NCBI GenBank assembly: GCA_024236155.1 | Contig: JACKLA010000002.1 | Span: 384,324 to 448,323, forward strand | DNA length: 64,000 nt | Direction of reading: 5' to 3' | From: Sphingomonadaceae bacterium | Lineage (GTDB): Bacteria > Pseudomonadota > Alphaproteobacteria > Sphingomonadales > Sphingomonadaceae | Shown: positions 36,116 to 44,741 of the stretch, in pieces | How positions within the stretch are numbered: position 1 is the first letter of the stretch | How the letters are laid out: every line of letters begins with the position of its first letter | Notes under the pieces: model-generated | Databases searched by the model: none | What the model saw: the letters and a program-made list of their open reading frames with translations, nothing else | Told to the model about the DNA's origin: nothing | Program-made: the position numbers and the translations under genes

Positions 36116-37350
36116 TCGGCAGCCTGCGCCTGCTCCTGGGCATCGGCCTGAGAGGCTGCCTGCGCCTGGGCGAGATCGCCGGCCATATCGTCGATATGGG
36201 TCATGTGCAGCTTGCCGTTCTTCACCGCGAAGGCGAGCTTGCCTTCTACCAGTTCCAGCGCGTCCTTGCCGAACACATCGTAGCGCCAGCCCTGCAGCAG
36301 CGGGAGGTCGCGGATACCTGCTGCCAGCGCCTCCATCTCGTCAGAGCGGGTCAGCAGGCGGCTGGCAACGTCGATTTCACGCGCGCGGATCTTGAGCAAC
36401 AGCTTGAGCAGGTCGGCGACCAGCGCCCCTTCCTTGCCCAAGGGCGCGCCGCGCTTGGCCTTTTCAGGCATTTCGGATTTGTTGAGCGGTTCGGCCTTTT
36501 CGAGCACCTTCATCAACCGCTTGCCGATGTCGTTATCTTTCCACGCGCCCGACAGGCCGCGCACCTTGGTCAGGTCAGCCTGCTTTTTCGGTGGATGGCT
36601 GGCAATGTCGGCCAGCGTTTCATCGCGCATGATGCGGCCGCGCGGGATATCCTTGTGCTGCGCTTCCTGTTCGCGCCATGCGGCGAGTGCTTTGAGACGG
36701 CCCAGCACCTGCGGGTTGCGCCCCGCCTGGCGGATGCGCTTCCACGCCTTGTCCGGATCGGTGCGATAGTTTTCCGGATCGGCGAGCTTTTCCATCTCCG
36801 CATCGAGCCATGCGCCGCGCCCGGTCTTGACCAGCTTCTTGAGTATCTTGGGAAAGATCTCCGCCAGATGGGTCACGTCGCCGATGGCATATTCGATCTG
36901 CCGGTCGGTCAGCGGGCGGCGGCTCCAGTCTGTGAAGCGCGCGCCCTTGTCGACCGTGAAGCCGAGCCAGCTTTCGACGAGGTTGGCATAGCCGATCTGT
37001 TCGGACTGGCTGATTGCCATCATCGCGATCTGCGTATCGAAAATCGGATGCGGCGTGCGTTCGGTAAAGTTGTAGATGATCTCGACATCCTGCCCGCCCG
37101 CATGGAAGACCTTGAGCACGTCTTCATTGTCGGTCAGCAGGTCCCACAACGGATCGAGGTCGATGCCGTCGGCGAGCGGATCGATCGCGGCGGCTTCTTC
37201 CTCGTTGCCGATCTGGATCAGGCAGAGTTCGGGCCAGTAGGTGTTCTCGCGCATGAACTCCGTGTCCACGCAGACAAAATCGGATTTTTCGAGGCGTTTG
37301 CAGAGAGCTGCGAGATCGTCGGTCTTGGTAATCAGGTCGTGTATTTTCAT
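36112..37350 (-). CDS. rnd: Ribonuclease D
   Basis: A 412-residue 3'-5' exoribonuclease of the DEDD superfamily active in tRNA 3' processing. The DEDDy residues sit in VCVDTEFMRE (DxE), HAGGQDVEII and YAIGDVTHLAE, and an HRDC domain follows at about residues 200-290. The alanine/glutamine-rich C-terminus (AQAQAASQADAQEQAQAAE) is a low-complexity tail. ATG 37350 is used; ATG 37362 is in frame. Operon with oxyR. Confidence 0.93.
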   Translation of the reverse strand: MKIHDLITKTDDLAALCKRLEKSDFVCVDTEFMRENTYWPELCLIQIGNEEEAAAIDPLADGIDLDPLWDLLTDNEDVLKVFHAGGQDVEIIYNFTERTPHPIFDTQIAMMAISQSEQIGYANLVESWLGFTVDKGARFTDWSRRPLTDRQIEYAIGDVTHLAEIFPKILKKLVKTGRGAWLDAEMEKLADPENYRTDPDKAWKRIRQAGRNPQVLGRLKALAAWREQEAQHKDIPRGRIMRDETLADIASHPPKKQADLTKVRGLSGAWKDNDIGKRLMKVLEKAEPLNKSEMPEKAKRGAPLGKEGALVADLLKLLLKIRAREIDVASRLLTRSDEMEALAAGIRDLPLLQGWRYDVFGKDALELVEGKLAFAVKNGKLHMTHIDDMAGDLAQAQAASQADAQEQAQAAE

Positions 37351-37415
37351 CGTACTTTTCATATCTGTTGGGCGGAGTGCCGCCCGCGGCGAAGGCCATG
37401 ATGGAATACGGTGCC

Positions 37416-37444
37416 TTGACAAAGGCCCGCGCATCCCCTGTTAG
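37416..37444 (+). promoter_or_regulatory. Putative aspS promoter
   Basis: TTGACA at 37416-37421 and TGTTAG at 37439-37444 with a 17-nt spacer, 87 nt before the aspS ATG. A GC-rich self-complementary run (GCGCGCGTTACGCGCG) follows in the leader. Confidence 0.4.
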
Positions 37445-37530
37445 CGCGCGCGTTACGCGCGTCGCGCCGGTTGACTTGTGTCGTCGGGCGCGCCCTTAGC
37501 GCCATAGCTCCGAAAATGGAAAGATTTTAG

Positions 37531-39315
37531 ATGCACGCCTATCGTACCCACAACTGCGCACAGCTGACCAAGGACAATGTCGGCGATACCGTTCGCCTGT
37601 CGGGCTGGGTGCATAACAAGCGCGACCATGGCGGCGTATTGTTCGTCGACCTGCGCGATCATTACGGCATCACCCAGATCGTGGCGGACAGCGACAGCGA
37701 GGCGCTGCCGCTGCTCGACAAGCTCAAGCTGGAATCGGTCGTCACCATCGACGGTACGGTCAAGGCGCGTGATGAGGTTGCGGTGAATCCGAACCTGCCG
37801 ACCGGCGCGATCGAAGTCTTCGCCCGTGAAGCGACGGTGCAGAGCCGCGCCGAAGAACTGCCGCTGATCGTCAATTCGGCAGAGGACTATCCGGAGGAAA
37901 TCCGCCTCAAATACCGCTTCGTCGACCTTCGGCGCGAGCGTGTTCACAACAACATCATGCTGCGCAACAAGGTCATCACCAGCCTGCGCCGCCGGATGAT
38001 CGACCAGGGCTTCAGCGAATTCCAGACCCCGATCCTCGGTGCTTCCAGCCCCGAGGGCGCGCGCGACTATATCGTGCCGAGCCGCCTCCACCCGGGCAAG
38101 TTCTACGCGCTGCCGCAGGCGCCGCAGATGTTCAAGCAGCTGCTGATGGTTGCCGGTTTCGACCGCTATTTCCAGATCGCGCCGTGCTTTCGCGACGAGG
38201 ACCTGCGCGCTGACCGCAGCCCCGAATTCTACCAGCTCGACTTCGAGATGAGCTTCGTCACGCAGGAAGACGTGTTCCAGGCGATCGAGCCGGTGCTGGC
38301 GGGCGTGTTCGAGGAATTCTCGGGCGGAAAGACGGTGACCCCGGCGGGCACCTTCCCGCGCATCCCCTATGCCGAAACCATGCTCAAATACGGCACCGAC
38401 AAGCCCGACCTGCGCAACCCGCTGGTGATCTCGGACGTCACATCGCACTTCGAGAAATCGGGCTTCGGTCTGTTCGAGAAGATCGTCGGCACGGGCGGCC
38501 GCGTGCGGGTGATCCCGGCCCCGAACACGCATGAGAAGAGCCGCAAGTTCTTCGACGATATGAACGACTGGGCGCGCAAGGAAGGTTTTGCAGGCCTCGG
38601 CTACGTCACCCGCAAGGGCGGCGAATTCGGTGGCCCGATTGCCAAGAACCACGGCACCGAAGGCATGGAAAAGCTCTATGCCGAGCTGGGGCTGGGCGAG
38701 AATGACGGCCTGTTCTTTGCCGCTGGTAAGGAAAAGGACGCTGCCAAACTGGCCGGTGCAGCACGCACCCGCTGCGCCGAAGAACTCGGCCTGATCGAGG
38801 AAGGCTGCTTCAAGTTCTGCTGGATCGTCGACTTCCCGATGTTCGAATATGACGAAGAGCAAAAGAAGGTCGACTTCAGCCACAACCCCTTCTCGATGCC
38901 GCAGGGCGAGATGGAGGCACTGGAAAACGAAGACCCGCTGACGATCAAGGCGTGGCAGTACGACATCGTCTGCAATGGCTATGAACTCAGCTCGGGCGCG
39001 ATCCGGAACCACCGCCCGGACATCATGTACAAGGCGTTCGAGATTGCCGGTTACAGCAAGGAATCGGTCGACGAGAATTTCTCCGGCATGATCGAAGCGT
39101 TCAAGCTGGGCGCGCCGCCGCATGGTGGCTCGGCACCGGGTATCGACCGCATCGTGATGTTGCTGGCAGACGAGCCGAACATTCGCGAAGTAATCGCCTT
39201 CCCGCTTAACCAGAAGGCGCAGGACCTGATGATGGGTGCTCCGTCTGAAGTCATGCTCAAGCAGCTGCGCGACGTGCATATCCGCACTGTGGAGCCGCCC
39301 AAGAACGAGGGTTGA
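37531..39315 (+). CDS. aspS: Aspartate--tRNA ligase
   Basis: Class II synthetase charging tRNA-Asp (and, in many alphaproteobacteria, tRNA-Asn as the nondiscriminating form). The 594-residue bacterial type has the anticodon-binding OB domain (1-110), motif 2 (FRDEDLRADRSPEFYQLD), the GAD insertion (about 280-420) and motif 3 (GIDRIVMLL). Whether it is nondiscriminating cannot be judged from a quick reading. It is followed after a 77-bp gap by an exported protein gene. Confidence 0.97.
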   Translation: MHAYRTHNCAQLTKDNVGDTVRLSGWVHNKRDHGGVLFVDLRDHYGITQIVADSDSEALPLLDKLKLESVVTIDGTVKARDEVAVNPNLPTGAIEVFAREATVQSRAEELPLIVNSAEDYPEEIRLKYRFVDLRRERVHNNIMLRNKVITSLRRRMIDQGFSEFQTPILGASSPEGARDYIVPSRLHPGKFYALPQAPQMFKQLLMVAGFDRYFQIAPCFRDEDLRADRSPEFYQLDFEMSFVTQEDVFQAIEPVLAGVFEEFSGGKTVTPAGTFPRIPYAETMLKYGTDKPDLRNPLVISDVTSHFEKSGFGLFEKIVGTGGRVRVIPAPNTHEKSRKFFDDMNDWARKEGFAGLGYVTRKGGEFGGPIAKNHGTEGMEKLYAELGLGENDGLFFAAGKEKDAAKLAGAARTRCAEELGLIEEGCFKFCWIVDFPMFEYDEEQKKVDFSHNPFSMPQGEMEALENEDPLTIKAWQYDIVCNGYELSSGAIRNHRPDIMYKAFEIAGYSKESVDENFSGMIEAFKLGAPPHGGSAPGIDRIVMLLADEPNIREVIAFPLNQKAQDLMMGAPSEVMLKQLRDVHIRTVEPPKNEG

Positions 39316-39392
39316 TCGCAAGCCCGTTTCATCGCAGCCTTGTAGCCGGTCGCACAATTATCGCTGATTTTCTGGACAATGGGAGTGATGGG

Positions 39393-40406
39393 GTGCGCAA
39401 GGTTTTTTCGGTTTCCATCGGCCTGTTTCTCGGCGCGGTGAGCTTCGGCCCGGCGCAGGCGGAAGTCCTGCCGGTCGATGGGATTTACCCCGCCGGTATC
39501 GACGCTGCTATCCCGGTTGAACGGATCGCAATCGAATCGTTTGACGGTGACAGTGGAACCGCGCTCAGCTTTGCCATCACCGATGCGTTGCAGGCGGTTG
39601 TGATCGACGGCCAGCCCTGGTTTCAGGTGGTACCATCGACCGGCGGGGCAGCCGGCAGCATCTATATCATCGAATCGGACCAGAAGGGTGGAGGTTCAGC
39701 GCGGACCGTTGAGGTCGATCCCGGCTTCGATGCCGTATTGCGCGGCACAGCTTCCTATTCGGTGTCCGACGTCCGCGTCGACGATCGCAAGCGCACCAAA
39801 TGCGTCCGGAAAGACGATAAGGGCAAATGCGTGGAGGAGAAGGTGACGCTGATCGAATGTCGTTCGATGACGGTCAATTTCAATCCGAACATCCGCCTGA
39901 TCGGCACCGATGGCGCGCTGATCCACCAGGATCGCGCAAGTGATAGCCGGTCGCAGAAATTCTGCGCCGATGACTACAACCAGCCGACGGTAGAAAGCCT
40001 GCTCGACCCGATGATAGCCGGTTTTGCCCAGCGCGTGCGCGATGCGCTGGCCCCGCGCCAGCTTGGGCAGCAGATTCGCGTGCTCGAAAGCCGCAAGAAT
40101 ATGGCAAGCGGGGCCAAGGGGCCGTTTCGCGATGCGGTCCGGCTGACCAAGAACGACCCGCTTGGTGCCTGTATGGCCTTCAAGGCGCTGGAAACGGTCG
40201 ATCCGGAAAACGCTTCGATCCTGTTCAACATCGGGCTGTGTTTCGAAGGCGAGGGCGAGCTGGATACCGCTGCGGACTACTATCGCCACGCGCTCGAAGT
40301 CGATCCGGGCACAAGCTATGCAACCGACGGGCTCACGCGAATTTCAGACCGCTTCCGCGCCTTCGATCAATTGCAGTTGCGGGACAATCCGCAGGCCGAG
40401 GAATAG
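39393..40406 (+). CDS. Exported TPR-containing protein, hypothetical
   Basis: A 337-residue protein starting at GTG 39393 with GGGAG 7 nt upstream. It has a signal peptide cleaved near GPAQA (residue 22), a middle region rich in beta strands with a charged cysteine pair (KCVRKDDKGKCVEEK), and one or two TPR motifs at the C-terminus (about 270-320, ASILFNIGLCFEGEGELDTAADYYRHALEVDP). Likely periplasmic. No family name recognised. The longer frame from 39312 adds residues without a better start. Confidence 0.75.
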   Translation: MRKVFSVSIGLFLGAVSFGPAQAEVLPVDGIYPAGIDAAIPVERIAIESFDGDSGTALSFAITDALQAVVIDGQPWFQVVPSTGGAAGSIYIIESDQKGGGSARTVEVDPGFDAVLRGTASYSVSDVRVDDRKRTKCVRKDDKGKCVEEKVTLIECRSMTVNFNPNIRLIGTDGALIHQDRASDSRSQKFCADDYNQPTVESLLDPMIAGFAQRVRDALAPRQLGQQIRVLESRKNMASGAKGPFRDAVRLTKNDPLGACMAFKALETVDPENASILFNIGLCFEGEGELDTAADYYRHALEVDPGTSYATDGLTRISDRFRAFDQLQLRDNPQAEE

Positions 40407-40489
40407 TCGGAGCGGTCGGGTCGCGCTTTGTCGTACCTTGTTTGCGACAATGGTTGTTTGTGATACGCGGATGGCAGAGAGGAACTGCC

Positions 40490-40960
40490 ATGGCCTGTTT
40501 TCCGAAGATCGATAGCCCCTGTCCTTACAAGGGCGATATCGTCGATATCATGGATGGTGATATCTGCTCGCTGTGCAGCAAGCCGGTCTACGACCTGACT
40601 GATCTTGACGATGAGGGTAGGCACGATCTTCTTGCCGGTCGCTCGGGTGAGATGTGCGTCAGCTATCGCCTTGGCGCACGCGCCGCGATGGCGGCTGCTG
40701 CCATGGGTGCGAGCGTGGTTGCGGTGCCGACAATGGCGCAGGACTCGCCTGATCCGGCAAACACTTCGACAGACGATGCCGCCAGCGCAGAAACCGACGA
40801 GCACACCATCTTCATCGTCGTTGGCGGCCTGCGCAAGCCAGACGAGGCGCGCTGGATCGCTTTGGAAGGCGATGCGCGTCCGGTGCAGAAGGGCCGAGAA
40901 CTCCCGGTCGAATATGACGATGAGCCTGCCCCGAAGAAGGCCGATAGCTCTGGCGGCTAG
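40490..40960 (+). CDS. Small protein with N-terminal Cys cluster and internal hydrophobic segment
   Basis: A 156-residue protein. Residues 3-57 hold five cysteines including C-P-Y...ICSLCSKPVYDLTDLDDE...GEMCVSY, a pattern close to a short N-terminal domain I know from Bacteroidetes outer-membrane-associated proteins (C...FC..C.K.V.DFT...G..CGRF). A hydrophobic segment (about 64-82) ends in a signal-like AQ, then an acidic C-terminal tail. It might be a membrane protein with a metal- or Fe-S-binding cytoplasmic domain. The GTG/TAG end overlaps the convergent transglutaminase gene by 4 nt. Confidence 0.65.
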   Translation: MACFPKIDSPCPYKGDIVDIMDGDICSLCSKPVYDLTDLDDEGRHDLLAGRSGEMCVSYRLGARAAMAAAAMGASVVAVPTMAQDSPDPANTSTDDAASAETDEHTIFIVVGGLRKPDEARWIALEGDARPVQKGRELPVEYDDEPAPKKADSSGG

Positions 40961-41676
40961 TTTTCGGGTCGCGGCCTGACTTCGGACAGTGCTTCCCATT
41001 CGAGCAGGCCGGCGATCAGATAGGCTGCTGCAATCGTATTTGCCTCGCCTTCGCCGACTGTGAAGGCCACATGCGCGCTGTCGAATTCGCCGATGGTCAT
41101 GTCGTAGCTGCGCCAGGCCCCGTCGGTATAGGCGATCACCCAGCTGTGTGGCATGAAGCCGTCGCGCTCGCCGTGATAACGGTCTCGCGAGTGGACCATC
41201 CCGCTCGCGACCAGCGCCGGGATGCCGGCAGCGCGCGCCATGGTGGCAAGCAGCACGGCATCTTCGGTGCAATCGCCTGCGCGGCGCTGCCAGGCGGTCC
41301 TGGCCGAGTAATGCCCGGTGAAATCGACATCCTTGAGCCGCGACCGGGTGCGTTGCGAAAGTCGTTCCATCGTCTTCGCGTCGCTAATCCGGCTGCGCGC
41401 GCTCTTTGCCCAGAGGGCAATGGCAGGATCGTCGCTTTGCATCCATGCAGTGGGTCGTCGCCAGCGGGTCAGGCTGGCTTCGTCAGTCGGCATGCCGGGA
41501 CCACATTCGGGGCAGACATCGATCCTGAGCTTGCCATTGGAGAAGCTGACGGCCTGCTCGGCTGTTTGCGGCAAGTCGGCGGAAATCGCATCGGGCAGGG
41601 CAAAACGGTATCGGATGTGCCGTTTGCGGGCCGCGCTGTTGATATCATAGGGTGATGGGAGGAAGGGGTGCGCCAT
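40957..41676 (-). CDS. Transglutaminase-like domain protein, C-terminal part of a split gene
   Basis: From ATG 41676 this gives 239 residues with a transglutaminase-like (papain-fold) core: Cys in RRAGDCTEDAVLLA, His in FMPHSWVIAY and Asp in WRSYDMTIGE. In the same frame upstream, codons 41677-41823 stay open and read like protein up to an amber TAG at 41824-41826, which is the stop of the preceding gene. The two frames are therefore one interrupted gene in a single reading frame. If translated alone, this part would lack a signal peptide. Either a nonsense mutation or amber readthrough is possible. Confidence 0.75.
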   Translation of the reverse strand: MAHPFLPSPYDINSAARKRHIRYRFALPDAISADLPQTAEQAVSFSNGKLRIDVCPECGPGMPTDEASLTRWRRPTAWMQSDDPAIALWAKSARSRISDAKTMERLSQRTRSRLKDVDFTGHYSARTAWQRRAGDCTEDAVLLATMARAAGIPALVASGMVHSRDRYHGERDGFMPHSWVIAYTDGAWRSYDMTIGEFDSAHVAFTVGEGEANTIAAAYLIAGLLEWEALSEVRPRPEN

Positions 41677-41823
41677 CCTTGTGCCACCCGACAGGCCTGG
41701 GGCCTTTTCTTCATCCGCACGGGCAACGAAACGGAACGGTGCGCCAAATTGGGGCCGGATAGCCCCCGTGACCAGATCGTTTTCGTCTATCTCTACAATC
41801 AGCGCGTCGGTCGGTGAATCGCC

Positions 41824-42405
41824 CTAATAGGTCACCCGTAAATGTCGACTGTCGGCATAGTCGATCAGTTTGATCTCAACTTCCACGAAGCGCCCACTAC
41901 CGGCGTCAAAGGTGTTATAGCGCCCGGCCTGGTAAATTGTCACAGAGGCCGGGTCGAGCAGCGGCAGGCTGTTGTCGATGATCTGCGTCTTTTCGCCGTT
42001 CTGCGGGTTACGGAAGTCGGTGATCCGCGCCTCGTTGCCTGTGATACCGATAACAAAGCTGTGCCTTGCCCCATTGGTTTCCGCAGCGATGATGATTGAT
42101 CGCAGAACCCCGTCCTGAAACGTCTGCGTTGCGCGATAACTCGACTTGAGCGGAGAATGACCGTCGATTGAAAATGCCAGTTCGCGCTCGACAGTGCGGA
42201 TTTGCAGGTCGCCAGCCAGTTCCAGAACCTCGCTGTGGTTACCGACTGTATCGCCATCGGAATTTCGGATCGTAAAGTTTTGTGTGAATGCCCGATGGGC
42301 CTGGGCCTGAATCGGGAACGCCAAACAAACGGCCGCCACCACGCAAGCGAGAAGCCAGATATTGCTCGCGCTGCGTCGTCGCTGCGCTCTGATCGCCGGG
42401 GTCAT
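41824..42405 (-). CDS. Exported protein, N-terminal part of split transglutaminase-like gene
   Basis: A 193-residue product from ATG 42405 (TTG 42441 is also in frame) with a signal peptide ending FPIQAQA and a beta-rich domain resembling the N-terminal region of exported bacterial transglutaminase-like proteins (RTVERELAF, HSFVIGITGNEARITDF, VTIYQAGRYNTFDA). It ends at TAG 41824 after RHLRVTY, and coding-like sequence continues in the same frame. The intact protein would have been about 482 residues. Confidence 0.7.
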   Translation of the reverse strand: MTPAIRAQRRRSASNIWLLACVVAAVCLAFPIQAQAHRAFTQNFTIRNSDGDTVGNHSEVLELAGDLQIRTVERELAFSIDGHSPLKSSYRATQTFQDGVLRSIIIAAETNGARHSFVIGITGNEARITDFRNPQNGEKTQIIDNSLPLLDPASVTIYQAGRYNTFDAGSGRFVEVEIKLIDYADSRHLRVTY

Positions 42406-42563
42406 CCGGCTCTTTTGCCCGCGCAAGGTGCTCGGCGACAAGGAAATAGTGTGTGATGAGTGGACAGAACCATGCTTTCATGGCCCGAACTCCCAGATCC
42501 ATGGCATCGATTGCCGTCCGCCGTGCGGCTAGCCAGCGACAAGTCATTGAGGGGGCGAAACCG

Positions 42564-43019
42564 ATGGACGCACAAATTCCGCGCACGGACTGGTTGCTGC
42601 GGGCACCGGGGTTGATCCGCAGCGCCGCAGTCTATTCTGCCTTCCTGATTGGAGATGCGCTGCATTTCGTGCGCACCGGACCCGGCTGGCAACGGCCGAG
42701 CGCAAAATACGCGGCCTACAGCTTCATCACCAACCCGGTGATCGAGCGGCAGATCAACCGCAATCGCCAGGCGCTTGCCTTGATGGAGGGCTGGAACTAC
42801 CGCCGTGAAGTTCCTGAAAGGGCGGAGTTTTCCTATTCGCTCGACGATCTGGACAAGCTGCTGGTCAGCGAACTGGGTGACGGATCGATGGCGCAGATAA
42901 AACTAAGTTCGACAGGCGGAAAGCCGCGCAGGCTCTCGCTCGAATCGCAGGATTATCTCGGCGATCCGCATGCGCGGCGCGACTTCTTTTCGCGCATTGC
43001 GATCACCGAACTGCGCTGA
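42564..43019 (+). CDS. Hypothetical protein
   Basis: A 151-residue protein from ATG 42564, preceded by GAGGGGG 9-13 nt upstream. A weakly hydrophobic segment (residues 18-32, SAAVYSAFLIGDALHF) is followed by a basic and then acidic soluble region. I do not recognise a family. The frame is open to 42453 but the strong ribosome site favours the shorter form. Confidence 0.6.
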   Translation: MDAQIPRTDWLLRAPGLIRSAAVYSAFLIGDALHFVRTGPGWQRPSAKYAAYSFITNPVIERQINRNRQALALMEGWNYRREVPERAEFSYSLDDLDKLLVSELGDGSMAQIKLSSTGGKPRRLSLESQDYLGDPHARRDFFSRIAITELR

Positions 43020-43023
43020 GCGA

Positions 43024-43051
43024 TTGAAACGGGGGATTTCCCGCCTATCTG
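43024..43051 (+). promoter_or_regulatory. Putative acpP promoter
   Basis: TTGAAA at 43024-43029 and TATCTG at 43046-43051, spacer 16 nt, about 97 nt before the acpP ATG. Confidence 0.4.
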
Positions 43052-43147
43052 GGGCGTGGCGCAAATCGTTCTCTGCCCCTTGCCAGCCTGCGCGCCGTTC
43101 ATTAGGGCGAAAGGGAAGTTTTCAAACCCAGTTTCAAGAGGGAAAAT

Positions 43148-43384
43148 ATGAGCGATACCGCCGACCGCGTGCAGAAGATTGTCGTCGAACATCTCGGCGT
43201 CGAGGGCGACAAGGTCACCCAGGAAGCCAGCTTCATCGACGATCTGGGCGCCGACAGCCTCGACATCGTCGAACTCGTGATGGCTTTCGAAGAAGAATTC
43301 GGCGTGGAAATCCCCGACGATGCGGCTGAGAAGATCACCACCGTCGGCGACGCCACGAAGTATATCGAAGAGCACAAGGGCTGA
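43148..43384 (+). CDS. acpP: Acyl carrier protein
   Basis: A 78-residue carrier of growing acyl chains. Ser37 in DDLGADSLDIVELVMAFEEEF takes the phosphopantetheine arm. Highly acidic, AGAGGGAAA-type ribosome site upstream, and fabF follows as usual. FabH, FabZ and FabF in this window all act on its acyl forms. Confidence 0.97.
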   Translation: MSDTADRVQKIVVEHLGVEGDKVTQEASFIDDLGADSLDIVELVMAFEEEFGVEIPDDAAEKITTVGDATKYIEEHKG

Positions 43385-43479
43385 TTGCCCGTATCCCGCC
43401 GTGCTCGCCTGAGTAGGCGGGACCAGACAGGCCCGACCCGGATGCGGGCCGGGCCTGTTCCATTTTGACGGAGAATTGC

Positions 43480-44739
43480 ATGCGCCGCGTTGTCGTAACC
43501 GGTCTTGGTCTTGTCACCCCGCTGGGCGGTGATGTCGAAACCTCGTGGAAGAACCTGATCGCCGGGAAAAGCGGCGCCGGGCCGATCACCCGTTTCGATA
43601 CGGAGGGGCAGAAATGCACCATTGCCTGCGAGGTAAAGGGCAAGGATCACGAATACGGCTTCGACCCTGACAAGCGCGTCGATCACAAGGTCCAGCGCCA
43701 GGTCGATCCGTTCATCGTTTACGGCATCGACGCCGCAGGGCAGGCGCTGGAAGATGCGGGCCTTGTCGACATGGATGACGATCTCAAGCTGCGCACCGGC
43801 TGTTCGATCGGTTCGGGTATCGGTGGCCTTCCGGGGATCGAGAGCGAGAGCATCGTGCTGCATGAGCGTGGCCCCGGCCGTGTCTCGCCGCACTTCGTCC
43901 ATGGCCGCCTGATCAACCTGATCAGCGGGCAGGTCTCGATCAAATACGGCCTGATGGGGCCGAACCACGCGGTGGTGACTGCCTGTTCGACCGGCGCGCA
44001 CTCGATTGGCGATGCTGCGCGCATGATCAAGGATGGCGATGCGGACGTGATGCTGGCGGGCGGCGCTGAATCGACCATCAACCCGCTCGGCGTGGCGGGC
44101 TTTGCGCAGGCGCGCGCTCTCAATATGAGCTATAATGACCGCCCGACCGAAGCCAGCCGCCCTTACGACAAGGATCGCGACGGCTTTGTGATGGGCGAGG
44201 GCGCAGGCGTTGTCGTGCTCGAGGAATATGAGCACGCCAAGGCGCGCGGCGCGAAGATTTACGCCGAAGTGGTCGGCTATGGCCTGTCGGGCGATGCCTA
44301 TCACGTCACTGCGCCGCATCCCGAAGGCAAGGGCGCGGAACTGTCGATGCGGATGGCGCTGCGCAAGGCGGGCCTCGAACCGTCTGACATCGATTACGTC
44401 AACGCCCACGGCACCTCGACCATGGCCGACACGATCGAACTGGGCGCGGCCAAGCGCGTGTTCGGCGATGATCTGGGCGGCGCTTCGATGAGCTCGACCA
44501 AATCGGCGATCGGCCACCTGTTGGGCGGTGCGGGCGCGGTGGAATCGATCTTCTGCATCCTTGCAATCCGCGACCAGATCGTGCCGCCGACGCTCAACCT
44601 GCATAACCCCGACGAAGGCACCGAAGGGGTCGATCTCGTCCCGCTGACCGCCAGGAAGCGTGAAGTAAACGCCGTGCTCAACAACAGCTTCGGCTTTGGC
44701 GGTACCAATGCCTCGCTGGTGATGAAGAAGGTCGACTGA
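43480..44739 (+). CDS. fabF: Beta-ketoacyl-ACP synthase II
   Basis: Elongating condensing enzyme of fatty acid synthesis, 419 residues. The catalytic Cys169 (VVTACSTG), His310 (NAHGTSTMA) and His346 (IGHLLGGAG) are present, with VTGLGLVTPLGGDV at the start and NSFGFGGTNASLV at the end. ATG 43480 is used; a TTG at 43465 is in frame. mltG starts 2 nt after its stop. Confidence 0.97.
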   Translation: MRRVVVTGLGLVTPLGGDVETSWKNLIAGKSGAGPITRFDTEGQKCTIACEVKGKDHEYGFDPDKRVDHKVQRQVDPFIVYGIDAAGQALEDAGLVDMDDDLKLRTGCSIGSGIGGLPGIESESIVLHERGPGRVSPHFVHGRLINLISGQVSIKYGLMGPNHAVVTACSTGAHSIGDAARMIKDGDADVMLAGGAESTINPLGVAGFAQARALNMSYNDRPTEASRPYDKDRDGFVMGEGAGVVVLEEYEHAKARGAKIYAEVVGYGLSGDAYHVTAPHPEGKGAELSMRMALRKAGLEPSDIDYVNAHGTSTMADTIELGAAKRVFGDDLGGASMSSTKSAIGHLLGGAGAVESIFCILAIRDQIVPPTLNLHNPDEGTEGVDLVPLTARKREVNAVLNNSFGFGGTNASLVMKKVD

Positions 44740-44741
44740 CC

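Noticed and set aside
37453..39357. 634-codon reverse-strand open frame over aspS
   Set aside because: Antisense shadow of aspartyl-tRNA synthetase; no start signal and no recognisable domains.
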